Part shown: positions 22,605-33,965 of the stretch, piece after piece
How positions within the stretch are numbered: position 1 is the stretch's first letter
Layout: each line of letters opens with the position of its first letter
Origin: Gaeumannomyces sp. JS-464
Lineage: Eukaryota; Ascomycota; Sordariomycetes; Magnaporthales; Magnaporthaceae
DNA length: 64,000 bases
Direction: 5' to 3'
NCBI GenBank assembly: GCA_002197995.1
Contig: NGZR01000001.1
Span: 13,597,501-13,661,500, forward strand
Translations under genes and position numbers: made by a program
The notes under the pieces: generated by a model
Seen by the model: the letters and a program-made list of their open reading frames with translations, nothing else
Databases searched by the model: none
What the model was told of the DNA's origin: nothing

Positions 22605-23659
22605 TTGGCGGTTTCCCTCTAGTGGCTGTTCGATCGTAGACTCGCCACGTCAGTCGTTTGATTCTTCACTTTGATGTAATTTATGATACCATCACGATCG
22701 CTGGAACTCTCCCACCTGTTTCTTTTCTTTCCCATCGTATCTTATAATTATGGTTTAAAGGCTTTCACTAACCTTGTACAATAATTATCTTTCTTTGCAA
22801 TGTTGGTGCTTAGTTCACGCTCCTATCAGCGAGGCGTTTGGCATAGAATTGCGGCATCTCTTGGGCATGGATCAGGGAGTTGGCGCCTGAGGACAATGGC
22901 CAGGTAACAAGAATGTTGGCGAACTGTCTGGCCGGAGGAGTTTAGTTGCATATCCGGAGTAGTTAACCTAAAAGGGTACACTTGCCATGTTTCGATTCCC
23001 TTTGGTAGCGAGGCCGATACAAATTCACTACTCTCCTTGCTCGCGAGTCTTTGCTTTGAATTGGTGACTCCATGGAGTTGACCACCTTATAATTCCACAC
23101 ACCATGGCAGAGAGGCTGACATGGCGATTCGCTAGCTCTTCTGATGACTCGCGAACATTCACGGTTGCGTGAAATTGTTGGATCGGGTTTTGCGGATGAG
23201 CAAGCCGTAAACCAATACAAAAGCAACTTTTCATGCTGCATTATATTGAAGATTGAACTCAGGCACAGTCAAGTTGTCAAATCACTAGCTTTGCTTGGGC
23301 TTGCCACTTCTCTAGAGATAAGTCCTGGTTGGCAAGTACCCAATGCCACATCCGGCGGCAGTGATGAAGCGCTCCTGCTGACAGGCAACGCCGGAGGCTC
23401 ATGGACTCCTTCCCGGAGCAGCAGTTTAAATACCTACATACAGACAGCCCACTTGTGGGCGAGGTGCTTCCGATTGGAGATGCCATCCATCAGGCGCTCC
23501 AAGAAGCTACGTCCAGATTCCCAAACAACTCCGCTACCGTCAAAGAAACTGAATTAAAGGCCACCACAACCACTTCGGTAGGTATTCCGGCGAAATCTGC
23601 CTGACGAGGCAGGCTACAGGAGCCTCAGGGCTAACTTCTAAGCAGAGCATAGAATCACC
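22605..23659. other. Intergenic with possible 5' leader intron
   Basis: The left part is AT-rich 3' flank of the transporter. From 23401 a 67-codon frame is open, and a good intron-like segment (GTAGGT at 23578, CTAAC and CAG up to 23645) follows. This may be a leader exon and leader intron of the small gene starting at 23660; it does not join to it in frame at the standard acceptor. Confidence 0.4.
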
Positions 23660-23975
23660 ATGTCCTCATCCGGCTCCAACTCCAACAAGTTGGTGATTGT
23701 CAAGGGCGACGTAGACGATGAGGTAACTTCCCACCCGCCCACTGGTTTTAATCAGTCACTCCGGGGCTCTTTTTGAGGACGATGATACCTAAGCAACGGA
23801 CACTACTAAAAGCCGAAATCGCCATCGTATATAGGTCAACCGCAAGTTCATGGACGATGTCGCCGATGAGGCGGAATGGATCGCCAAGAATTGGCCGGCC
23901 GACATGACCAGGTCCAAAGGCCACGACGACAGGGACAAAGAGGACAAGAAGGACGACCAGGAGGACAAGAAGTGA
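23660..23975 (+). CDS. Small charged protein, two exons
   Basis: The ATG at 23660 stands in a strong context (ATCACCATG). Exon 1 (23660-23722, 21 codons) ends at GTAACT, and exon 2 (23835-23975) follows ATATAG; the phase fits and the product is 67 residues. The sequence begins MSSSGSNSNKLVIVKG, continues with an amphipathic part (FMDDVADEAEWIAKNWP) and ends in a run rich in Lys and Asp. No signal peptide or membrane helix is seen. I do not recognise the family. The clean splice borders and codon-like composition argue for a real gene. Confidence 0.5.
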
Positions 23976-24369
23976 CTGTAAATCAGGGTTGCTCCAATGG
24001 GGAAGAGTGGCAAAGATATAAGTTACTCTACGGAACAGAGCTAGTCTAGGATAGGGGGTGAGGAGTATGCAATAACACAGACTCGTCGACCAACTGCGCC
24101 GTGGATGCAATCTACGATGGGGGCATTTATTACAGGTCGTTTACAACGTGGCTTTTGGGAGCCAGGCCTCACTCGTGCTGCATCAACCAAGGTAAACGAA
24201 ACCTCACCGGGGATCTGACAATCTCGTCTGCTATATATTTTGGCGGTGAATATTTGACTCCCGTTCCTAGTTCGGGCACCAGGCTTCGATCTTCGAAGAA
24301 AAAACTACCCAATTAGCGTCGTGCAGTTAACCAACCAGGAGGGGACCAGGGGCGAGGGAAGAATCACTG
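23976..24369. other. Intergenic, no gene seen
   Basis: This is the 3' flank of the small gene; nothing recognisable. Confidence 0.45.
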
Positions 24370-24813
24370 ATGCGTCCCTCGGAGTCGACTACCAAGGACG
24401 CGGGCGTGAAGAGGGGTTGCCGATGTGCCACTGCGCCACACAAGATGAAAGCGAAGCCCCATCTTGTCTCGACCAGGTGGCTGCAACCAACACACGCGGC
24501 TCTGCGACAGCCCTTTGAAGTTGCCTCGCGACACAAGTTTTTCCCGTGGGCTGCGCCCGATAGTATTAGGCTTGATATATTGCCGACCCGAAAGGGGAAA
24601 GCTTTCTTGCCCATTGCTATGTCATTTCTCCCAGGAGAAGTTATCGTGAATTCCATGGTATCTTGCGTGCACGATCGCCTAAAGACATATAGTGGCTGGG
24701 GCGTGCATTTCTCGGAGCCGACCACCACGGACGCGGGCTGGAAGATGGGTTGTCGATGTGCCACTGCGCGACACAGGCTCAAAGTGAGGCCCCAGCCTAC
24801 TTATCCCGGCTAG
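24370..24813 (+). CDS. ORF with an in-phase internal repeat, unknown
   Basis: A 147-codon frame spans two related segments of about 112 bases, 24373-24484 and 24706-24822, spaced by exactly 333 bases so both are read in the same phase. Each contains the motif DAG..K..GCRCATA followed by a basic stretch. The minus strand over the same area (24782 to 24327) is also open and reads a similarly repeated, conservative motif (AVAHRQP..PAS). Which strand is coding, if either, cannot be told from the sequence. No family recognised. Confidence 0.25.
   Translation: MRPSESTTKDAGVKRGCRCATAPHKMKAKPHLVSTRWLQPTHAALRQPFEVASRHKFFPWAAPDSIRLDILPTRKGKAFLPIAMSFLPGEVIVNSMVSCVHDRLKTYSGWGVHFSEPTTTDAGWKMGCRCATARHRLKVRPQPTYPG
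24373..24484. repeat. Direct repeat copy 1
   Basis: About 112 bases that recur at 24706-24822 with roughly 75-80 percent identity by eye; the offset is 333 bases. Confidence 0.7.
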
Positions 24814-24822
24814 TTGGCTGCA
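24706..24822. repeat. Direct repeat copy 2
   Basis: Second copy of the segment at 24373-24484. The shared core includes CGATGTGCCACTGCG. Confidence 0.7.
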
Positions 24823-25900
24823 GGCAAGTGGACAATTAGACATTCCTCCCATGGTGGGGCGGCGCGGTAGGGTGTTGAAGCGGCTGGAAAGGTCAGGCTC
24901 TCGATCCTTCCTTCATCAACCTCGAGCCTGACCAGGGCTGGCAGCGCTAAAAGCCGTGAATTTTCGGATGGCTGCCTTGGTTGACGATGTGCGTCATCCG
25001 GATCACACTGTATGGTTGCTTTTCCCCAATAGGAAGCATTGTCGGACGTAGCCACTGAAAGCCACCAAGCCGTCCCGCGGGCGCATGTTTGGGCATTGGT
25101 CAGGATTTGCTCGGTCGGGCTTCAAGCTGAGCAGCAACCGAGACGATGAGCGCACGACGTAGCCACGCAGGATATCACACCCCTCAGCGCCCCGGTCCGC
25201 TGCGGGGGCCGCCTCCATCAAAACAGGCAACGCGGGCGGAAAGCTAAGCACGGCTAGCATCTGCACGAAGCACAACGAAGACTCCGTTCCACCAAGGCCG
25301 ATTTCTGGAGCCCGGGATGGTGGGTGAGATTACGCCCGGCTTTTGTAGGTGCCGGGCAACTTCTTCCTGCTTGGGAGCGGAGGCGGCAGCAGATGAGGGG
25401 CGGGCTTCTCTTGCGTTGCTAGCCCGCAGATGCCAAGCATCACTCTCCTCGTTAACTGGCTGGCCAGAGGCTGTTCCTCGACCGAGCCCCTCCCCGCGAA
25501 CTGAAATCTGCATTTTATTACACCCATTAAACAGCAGCTCTGATCTCTAGGGCTCGAGGATGGACGCCCAAGCTCCTTTATTGGGCGACGAAATTCGGAG
25601 GGCAGCGCATGCGCGCCTGACGTGGCACGTTGCACAGAAACAACCACCCCGCCCCAATTCAACATTGGGCACGATGTAGATAAAAAGGGCAGGCTTTGGA
25701 CCCCACGACATGGGGCTGGGGGGTTGGTTCACGTTCGGTCGCAAATCCCTCCCGCTTTTTTCCACGTACACTGCCACGGCGGCTGGCGTATTCGAACAAA
25801 CCCACCAGAGATCCAGTAGGCCTAGCGGGCTGCCTAGGTACCCCTTGCGCGCCACACACATCGACCTTATCCCTTCTCCGCCCCGAACAAGGGCGCAGCA
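24823..25900. other. Intergenic, no gene seen
   Basis: Short overlapping frames only. The right end should include the promoter of the small gene at 25901. Confidence 0.45.
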
Positions 25901-26294
25901 ATGGACTCCTACGTTGACTTCACAATTCACAATTATCGCATCCTGAAAGAAAAGGTCGAAGAGTATCTCTCGCAGCTGTTCAATGAGCGTATCGAATTAG
26001 CTGTAGGTCCCGCTTTTTGCTCCGACTGCTGTGGTGATAGAAATATCAGGGGATTTGCCGCCAGTCGTAGGAGGAATATTTGAAAATAGCGGAAAAAGAA
26101 GGAGGAAAAACAACAACCCACAACTGGGGCGCGGCACGGTTTCAACCTGTAGAGAAAGTTCTGCTGCTGATGGTATAACGCAGGCAACGCCGAATGACCA
26201 TTTCTGGGCCCTGGTACCCAGGGAGCTCACCATGGTGAAGACCGCAGTTTCCCCTGATGGTGCAGGCGGCAAGAACGAGAAGCTAATACTGTGA
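25901..26294 (+). CDS. Small hydrophilic protein, two exons
   Basis: Exon 1 (25901-26002, 34 codons) reads MDSYVDFTIHNYRILKEKVE followed by EYLSQLFNERIELA and ends at GTAGGT. Exon 2 (26184-26294) follows ATAACGCAG and encodes DHFWALVPRELTMVKTAV and a short Gly/Lys tail to TGA. The phase fits and the product is about 70 residues. The first half looks like an amphipathic helix, and the FWALVPREL piece looks like a conserved core. I do not recognise the family. The 181-nt intron is longer than most in this window, so the structure is tentative. Confidence 0.4.
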
Positions 26295-27188
26295 ACTGAA
26301 AGGAAGAGATGAACCATATCAAGACTAAACTTCGGTCGCCTCGCCCGCGCTGAACATCTGGAGCGTAGACGAGAAGAATTTCCTGTGCTGCGAAAGCGTC
26401 GACAGCAAATGGCGTAGGATTGAATGCTGGGTATTTTTGCGCCCCTTTTTTTTTCCTGGTATCACTTTAGTACCCCTTCGGCTTTTTCCCTTCTCCAAAA
26501 TGACACCGTTCACTTTTTTTTCCTTTTTTCTTTTTCAGTCGGGCTACTTCCCAAACCAGCCCTAACCTCGCTAGGCTTTCTTGGTCGCCCAGTTCCTTTT
26601 ATGTTCCTCTCTCCCCCTTTTTTCTTCTTCATTTTTTCTTTCTCTCTTTTGCCCACGCGGTGCGCCCTCCTTTCTTGTAGTGACAGGAATTGTAATGAAG
26701 TACGCTTAAACGCCCCCAAGTTGTAGTGTCTCCGTTTCATGCCTGTGCATATTATACGCCAGCTCAGAAAGATGCCTTGCCCCATCCCTCGCTGCGATTG
26801 ACTGCCCTGTAGCGGTGTGCTGCGACGCCCGGCACGACCCACGGTCCTGTGCCAGTGACATCCATGTTACCTCCCGCTCCGCCCGCTCCGCCCCCGTGAC
26901 GCAATGCATGTGCTGTCGCAAATGTCCTTGTGCGATCGCGAAGAGAGGGCAGGCCCGCCTCGGCCTTGAGAACATGAAAAGATCTCTACGGCAAACGTAC
27001 AAAGGCGCAGGCAAAGCCTCTGTTTTGGAGCATTTGATGTTATAAAAAAGGGGTTAGATCATCTTCACTACCCTCCCTAGCGCATGCGGCTGGACGCAGC
27101 GGGCAGCTCGCTATCAAGCACCGTCTTCGCAGTTCGGCGGAGAGAAAATTCGAACAGCACAGTTTGCCAGCGTCACACTTGTCTGGAA
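26295..27188. other. Intergenic, pyrimidine-rich
   Basis: Long T/C-rich stretches at 26430-26660 are typical of fungal promoters. No gene is supportable. Confidence 0.5.
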
Positions 27189-29368
27189 ATGGCTCAATCG
27201 CAGCTGATAGCGGCGTGTCAGCGCTTCGATGCCTACCCGGAAAACATGCCTCGGGGCAGGGACTCCCACTATGCCCTGTCCGAGTTGCGAGCTTATCTGG
27301 TATCCAATGAGGAGAATCTCTTCGATCGGGACTCGATAGGCGGGTGGGACTTTTTGGAAGCCTACAACGATGACGGTATGTCGCCTGTGTGGGATCCGGG
27401 AGCTGCGCCCCTGCCGGCACTGACAATAGATCCGTTTATCCCTAGACTACGAGGAAGCCGGATGCAAAAACCGCCAGGAGCTGGAAGGGCATCTGTCCAG
27501 GCGAGGCACAGACCCGCGATGCCGCCTGGTGTAAGGCCCCGTCCCGCCCCGACGTCAAAACCGGCGCCGAGGCGAGCAGCCCCACCCGCCGGGATAGGAT
27601 GGGGAAAAACGGAGTGGCGAAATGGTGTGTCGGGGCGGGTGCTAATTGAGTTTGACATTTGTGGAGCAGGTTCATTCAATCCGATCATTCGGCGCGCCGC
27701 TCGACGGTTCAAGGGGCATGATGACGTTCCTGCTGTCGTTCCATCAGGTCATGCCCAGCTTCCTGCGACTGGTGGCCAACTGGGGCATCCAGCCCGTCGA
27801 CCCCTCGGACCCACACTGCTACCACAAAGCCGCCTTCCACCACGAGAATGTCCTGAATCACAGCGCAGTAAAGGCCCATCGGGCGGCGGCTGTGGGCCGC
27901 TCGGGGGTCCAGATTCGGCACTGCTATAGCGTTTGGGGCGCAGAGCAGGACGGCGGCGGATGGCGGATCCGTCAGACCACGCTATACCACTCCCTCGACG
28001 TCGTCACTGGGAAGGCCGTTTGGATCAATATCAAAGCAAACGAGATGATGAAAGACAGAATGAGCCATGCCGCCAGGGCGGAGCCCAAGCCTGGAGCCAA
28101 CAGCCCCGCGAGGGAAAGGCCGAGCAGCGCCCTGGTGAACTCGCTAGAGATGCACGCTCTTGCTGCGAGTGGTGCAGCCAATGTTGGGTGGCTGCATCCA
28201 GCCGGTGGAACAAGAGCTGCGGGGGATCCTAGATAAGCTCAAGAACTTGCCCGTGGCCGAGGTGGCGCGTTCCTTCGAGGTCGACGCGGGGGCCCTGATA
28301 CAAGAGTTCGAGGCACCAAACTCGCGCGACAAGCCAGCAGCTTTTACGCCACCCACCGCGCGGGCATCGCCGACTAACCGCGGATGGGCGCACCCTGACC
28401 GGAATCTCCATGAGCACCCTTGGGCCGAGGGGCCAGCCAACGACACAGCAACGGTGCCGGCCGCCAGGGCCCGGACCCGTTCCGGGTCATCAGGGAGTTC
28501 AACCTCAAGGGGCTGCAGAGGCTGGACGGCCTGGCGACCAGGCTGCAGCAGTTCGGCCACACGATGCAGCTGAACTGCCGGATCCTGTCCGAGCTCGACG
28601 CGTACTACACGTCGCTGAGAAGCGACCCTGGATTCCCCGCCCCGATCAAGCGTGCATGCAGTCATCACCTAGACGAGTTCCACCAGCGGCTGCAAGCGTG
28701 CATCCGGGCCATGGAGTTGGAGCGCGAGCGGGTTGCCAGCCTCTTGGTCGCTGCAGAAGGCGGGAAGCGATTGGTGAGCGAGCTTTTCCGCAACCCCCCT
28801 CCCCACCTCCCTCTTTTCTCCCTCACAGCTGCTCCATTACACGCCAATGACTGGCGTTTCTGCACCAGTTGGTGAGCCTCCGGGCAGGTCGCTAATTTCT
28901 TTCCTACCCAATCCGGTCTGTTTCCTTCCTGACCCAGTACGACATTGTGGTGCAGCTGCGATACATGGAGACCAGCAAGCTCTTTGCGGTGGCTGCGCAT
29001 CAAATGACGCGCGAGATGCAGGCCATGGCCGAAAAGACGAAGCGCGAGACCACGTCGATGCACATAATCACAGCCGTCACGCTCTTCTTCCTCCCGGGCA
29101 CGTTTGTCGCAGTAAGCACCACCTTCTTCGGCGGCCTCCCGCGCGCGGCACGCCTCCTGCTAATGTCGGGGCCGCAGACTTCCTCGGCAGCGGCATGTTC
29201 CAGTGGGACCAGGACGACAAGGCCATGCCGTTCCCGAGTTGGCGGCCCGAGTACTTCAAGCTCTTCCTCTACATCTCCTTCCCCATGATGGCGTTGATCC
29301 TGGTGGTGTGGCTGGCGTTCTACCTGCGCAGCAGGCGCGCGCGGGTTCTTGAGTTTGGCGGGCCTTGA
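27189..29368 (+). CDS. Fungal CorA-like membrane protein, broken frame
   Basis: A multi-exon gene of the fungal CorA-like (Mg2+ transporter fold) type. Exons: 27189-27375, 27446-27528, 27670 to about 28773 and 28938-29111, then 29178-29368. The N-terminal soluble part includes MMTFLLSFHQVMPSFLRLV and VEQELRGILDKLKNL; the coiled part has FRVIREFNLKGLQRLDGL. The two C-terminal membrane helices are MHIITAVTLFFLPGTFVA and YFKLFLYISFPMMALILVVW. The reading frame changes by single bases twice between about 28165 and 28200, again at about 28440-28480 (an unseen intron is possible there), and at the last splice. Proteins of this group are uncharacterised in most fungi and lack the classical GMN motif. 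Pseudogene or sequencing indels cannot be separated here. Confidence 0.65.
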
Positions 29369-30400
29369 CGGCAAGGCGGAGAGCGCCTGATGGCTTTTTT
29401 GGCTGAGCATGGCGGAGCCAAGGTTTCTCGGCCATCCAACGCATGCAGGTTCCTCGTGCTGGCTGAAAGGGCATTGAGAGTTGAGAACCGCAAGCGGAGG
29501 GTGGTGTGGAGCGGGTGAACGAATGGCTGGTAGCGCAGCTCAGGGAAACGAGAAGAATGCCGACGTTTTCTTCAACCTCACTGTGTGCCTCACAGGGCTA
29601 CTGAGGGCGCCCTAGGACGCCACGTCCCATCACCTATCCCAGTGCACTCACCGCTTTTCCATGCATGGAGCGCCCAGGCAGCAGCTGCCCCGGTGACTGC
29701 GAGAATGCGGGTCGGGAGTTGCCTCTTCGACTGCCTTGATGCGACCCAAGGGACTGGCCGGCGCACCACCCAAGACGGGCTGGCAGACTTAGCCACAACA
29801 CACTTCTTCCAGCCTGACCAAACCAGCCCACCATGGTGCTTCCGCCTAGGGCAACCCACCAGGTACACCTTGTCGAGTCGCGGGACTCGGGCGCAGCAAT
29901 AGAGAGGCTGTGCTCCCAGGCAGGTCGAACCTAAACGGGAACCTCCAGACTTGTACGCGCTTGTGCTGCTCATGTCGCGCGCTGTGGGTTTGGCGCGATT
30001 ATGCGCTGGAGTGTGTGGCATGCCGTCAAGTATCACATCACATAAGTAGCCACGAAGACGCCAGCCAGTCTCCAGACAATTGGTCCCCCTGCCCGTTGTA
30101 ATCCAGCCAGTGGCCGCCGCCCAGAACGCTCGGTGGGCGTTTGCGTGCGGGTTGCCAGGACCGAAGCACCCCCGACTGCGAGGCGCCCACGTGCCCTGCA
30201 CGAACGACTAGGCTATTTTGTTCCGTGGCTTCCCCCGAGAGATCAACTCGCCGGCATTGAGTCCGAATTCGTTCCCGAATATCTCATTTCTTTGGCCCGC
30301 CGCGACCACAAAAAGGGGCGGTCTCCCTGCTCCCACACACCTACAGTGAGAGAGAAAAACCAAGCCGCCGACCCTCTGTTCCCCTTCGGCGCGATTCGCA
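29369..30400. other. Intergenic, no gene seen
   Basis: Overlapping frames on both strands, none protein-like. The right end holds the promoter of the kinase gene. Confidence 0.5.
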
Positions 30401-33400
30401 ATGGGCCGTCAGATACCTTCCGATATTTGGGACGACTTCCGCGAGTGGGTCGACAAGCACGCCAAACTCGAAGGAACGTGCCTCGGCGATCCGACGCAAC
30501 ATGAGCGCCGGTACTTTGTTCCCGGGAAGGCTTTGGAGGATTACTGGACCGACGAAAGACTCAGTCGCCTGCTGCTCCATACACTAGACCTCGGTATCCG
30601 CTTGGAAACCGTCCGCGACGGGCTTCTCTGCACCTTGTCCACGTTGCTCTACATTGCCGACAAGACCTGCTCCCGGGTTCGCCACATCGAGCACATCCAC
30701 AGCGACCTTGAGACTGGAATCTCCGACAAGAATCTCCCCGCAGACCGTGAAACCCGCATCGAGAAGGCGTTTCCGAACGACTCTGCCACAGCCGATAAAT
30801 TCTACCACGCCCAGTTCCTGTTCTGTCCAGTCGGCCCCGGCCTCTGGGACACCAAGCTCCCGCCTGACGCAGTGCTGCCGCTTCAATTTGTCGAGTTCCT
30901 GCAGAGGGGAGACGATGATTCAACGCCAACACTAGCAAAGTACCGCTCCCACCCCTATTGCGGCCTTCTGGTACGTGCCTATGCAACGTCGATGCGACAA
31001 TGCCTGCGCCGGTCGTGAGTTATCCCACCATGTCTTCCAGACTAACGCGCCATTTTTTTTCGTTGCCCTCCTTGGCAGGATACCTTTTACGTTTTGAAGC
31101 AATTCCCGCCAGACGAGGTGGATGGGAGCTACAAGGCCGAGCGCGAAATGTACAGGGCACTCGCCGTGTTCAACAAACATTCCAGGGACAACCCGGCACG
31201 ATATTTCCCCAAGTGCGACGTGGCCTTCCAGCAGAACAAGTACGCTGCCCTCCTGCTCGAGTACGCGGACGGCGGGAGCCTTCAGGACTTGTTCCACCGC
31301 AGCCGCATCCCCTTCACACGCCAAGGAGTCTTGGAAATGTGGACCGAGCTAGTCAACCTGCTTCGAGGCTTGCACTGTCTGCATTGCATGGGCACGCACG
31401 TAGAAGAAATACCAGTCACGTTTCTGCACCAAGACATAAAGCCGGGGAACATCTTGGTCTTCCTGGACTCTGCCAACTGCGAGCCGTCGGATCGGGGCGA
31501 GTACGGCACGAGGAAGGTCCGCTTCAAGCTCGCCGACTTCGGCCTGAGCTGCGAGGTCAAAGATCGGCGCAACCTGGAGGCACCACACAACCCTGGCAAC
31601 AGGATCTACAGCGCCCCCGAGCTCTTCGCGCACGACAAAGAGTTGAGGAGCACAGGCCGACCGGCAAGTCGCGAGACAGACGTCTGGTCTCTCGTCTGCG
31701 TCTTGTTCGAGGCGGCCCTGTGGATCACATGTGGCGAGCCAGCTAGACTCGCCTTCGCCAACGCGCGGATCAAGGAGAACAAGGCGAACCGCTCGGGCCT
31801 TGCAGCCGAGGGCTTCGAGGCTTCCTTCCACAACGGCGTGCGGTCACTCGGGGCGCTGGAAGATGCGAGGGCGCAGATTGCGGCCAACTCGAGAACATTT
31901 GACACGGTCACGATCGACATCGTCGACTATCTCCTGGGCGATATCCTTAGAAAGCGAGGCAGGCCTCACGCCGACTACGCCGCGATGCGGATCCAGGACA
32001 TCATTGACGAGCACAGGGACGGCAGGAGGGGCTCGGGGGCACCGGCCGTGCCTTCAACACCCAACAACAACAGCTATCTACCTCTGTCGCCACCAGCCAC
32101 CGACTCGGAGGCTAGCCCCGACGCGCGCGCCGGGCTCGGGTCCGGCGTCCGATCTGATTTGAGAAATCAACCACCGACCTGCTGCGGCCGCCTGCAGCTC
32201 GAGACTTCTATGGGCTCCCTCACCCTCGCCCAGCATCGCTCACCGCCCTCCGCGCGCTCGCAATTCGACTCGGCGTGGAGAGAGAACCGGTCGAGCCGGC
32301 GCTCGGCCTTTTCGACTCCGTGTCCGCAGGCGTTGCCCACCACCACGGCACCTGCAGCGGGGCCTCTGGCGTCGGGCTGCCGCCCCGCAGACGGCATCGC
32401 CCTCAACAACTGGGCCAGCCTCAATGGCTACGCTCAGCCAGCTGGCTCTACGCCAGGCCCATCGTCGCCTCCGTCCCTAGCGCCCGCCCCTTCCCCCTCG
32501 TCGCCAAGCCCGCGAAGGACTCCACGCTCCCGCGTCCGAAGCCGCCCAAGCACCCCAACGTGACCGTCGAAACCGTGTGCGCCAGCCGAAACAATGGGAA
32601 CAAGACAGACGCGGATCTCAAGTTGTTGACCCAGGAGGTGAAGAGTGTTTTCGGAGGACGTGACCAGGTGAGCTCTCCGAGCTCTTTCATTTGCTGGAGC
32701 CATTCCCGAGCCAGCATTGCCCCTTCCAAGGCGTGTACCTAGACGGCTGCCACTGACACATTTTGCAGGTCATCCTCATCGACGATCACTCCTCAATGTA
32801 CATGCTCAGGGAAAGCTTGAAGAGGACGTGTGAAGCCATAGCCAAGATAGTCAAGCTCGTCGACAAAGACGGATAGAGGTCCGGTTTGTGTCGAGGCCGT
32901 CGGAGAAGCACATCGTCAAGAATGCTGCCGACATGCTCAGTGTGTTCGACGCACACTTCAAGGCGGGAAACAGCATGGGTGATTCACTGATGGCCGGGCC
33001 ATCTCGTGCATCCTCCACGACGTGCATCAAAGAGCAGGCCGATCCAAGCAGAGAGGAGTCCGACGAGGATGTCGACCATTGGCCGCCGGATCGGCAGGCT
33101 CTCCCGGACGTCTCGCGCCAACGAATAACATCTGTCTGTCTCCGAGCCCAACGTTCGCACCCTCCTTCTCCTCCTCCTCCTCCTCCCCCTCCCCCTTCCC
33201 CTCTCCCTCCTCGCGACCTAGCGGCACCACCATCTACGTCCTCACCGACGGCGTCTGGGGCAGGGAGGAGCGGCAGCCAGACGACATTACCCTCGGCGTC
33301 GCCAAGCACATCCGGGACTTCATCCTGAAGCAGCAAAACTGCGGCCTGCCCAGGCGCGACGCGGTCATCCAGCTGGTGAACGTCGGGAACGACGACGTCG

Positions 33401-33678
33401 GCACCGAGAGGATGGAGCACCTGGACGACCATCTCTGGCGGGGCTACGTCCCAGAGCGCACCGGCGGCGCCGCGGCGAGCGAGCGGTGGGACATCGTCGA
33501 CACCAAGCCGTTCACGGCTCCGCTATGGTCTATCCTCGTCGGCGCGATCGACAAGGCCGAGGACGAGAGATCCCGTCGCCCGAGGTGGATGACGAAAGGT
33601 CACACGGCGGGCGGGAAGGCGCCGCAGGTACTCCCTCGCCCAGCGGGCGGGCGTCGAACGGTTTTGTTGCCTGATTAG
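30401..33678 (+). CDS. Protein kinase with vWA-like C-terminus, broken frame
   Basis: Exon 1 (30401-30970) encodes a 190-residue N-terminal helical region. After an intron at 30971-31078, exon 2 holds the kinase: YVLKQF (ATP-site Lys), the catalytic loop FLHQDIKPGNILVF (HQD in place of HRD), ADFGLSCE with DFG, and YSAPELF with APE, then WSLVCVLFEA. A Ser/Pro-rich linker follows. After a further intron (32668-32768) comes a von Willebrand A-like domain: VILIDDHSSMYMLRESLKR with a MIDAS-type D-x-S-x-S look, later TIYVLTDGVWG and AVIQLVNVGND. The frame shifts by one base at about 32450-32560, at 32870-32876 and near 32995. Kinase-vWA proteins of this type are common in filamentous fungi and sometimes lie near NLR/HET-type genes; role unknown. 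Confidence 0.7.
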
Positions 33679-33965
33679 TTGATCTAGCGATAGATACACC
33701 TGGCAAGAAGGCAGGCTACCCCTTTAGTTTTCTACTTGTACACCTACCTTATATAGATGCCTAGACATTTGTGTTTAATTCATGGATCTGTCCATAGCGA
33801 TCTATATATAGAGGCGCCCCTTATTAGATATTGTGCGAGTGCTGTAAGGAATGCAGAAACAGCTATCACTGATATTGATGCTACCATCTATAGCCGCCGT
33901 CTATAAGTATGCAAATCTACCCATCCTCCAAGCCCAACATCACGCCTTACCATCCACGCAAACCC
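33679..33965. other. Convergent 3' flanks
   Basis: AT-rich sequence between the convergent kinase and hydrolase genes; transcription of both should end here. No gene seen. Confidence 0.5.

Noticed and set aside
21278..22639. 450-codon frame over the transporter
   Set aside because: Arg/His/Pro-rich shadow of the GC-rich MFS exon with no membrane segments.
23401..23604. 67-codon frame as a first coding exon of the 23660 gene
   Set aside because: At the best splice acceptor it does not join in frame with the strong-context ATG at 23660; a leader exon is more likely.
26424..26726. Hydrophobic 100-codon frame resembling a membrane protein
   Set aside because: Its Phe/Leu/Ser content comes from pyrimidine-rich tracts; there is no start context or conserved motif.
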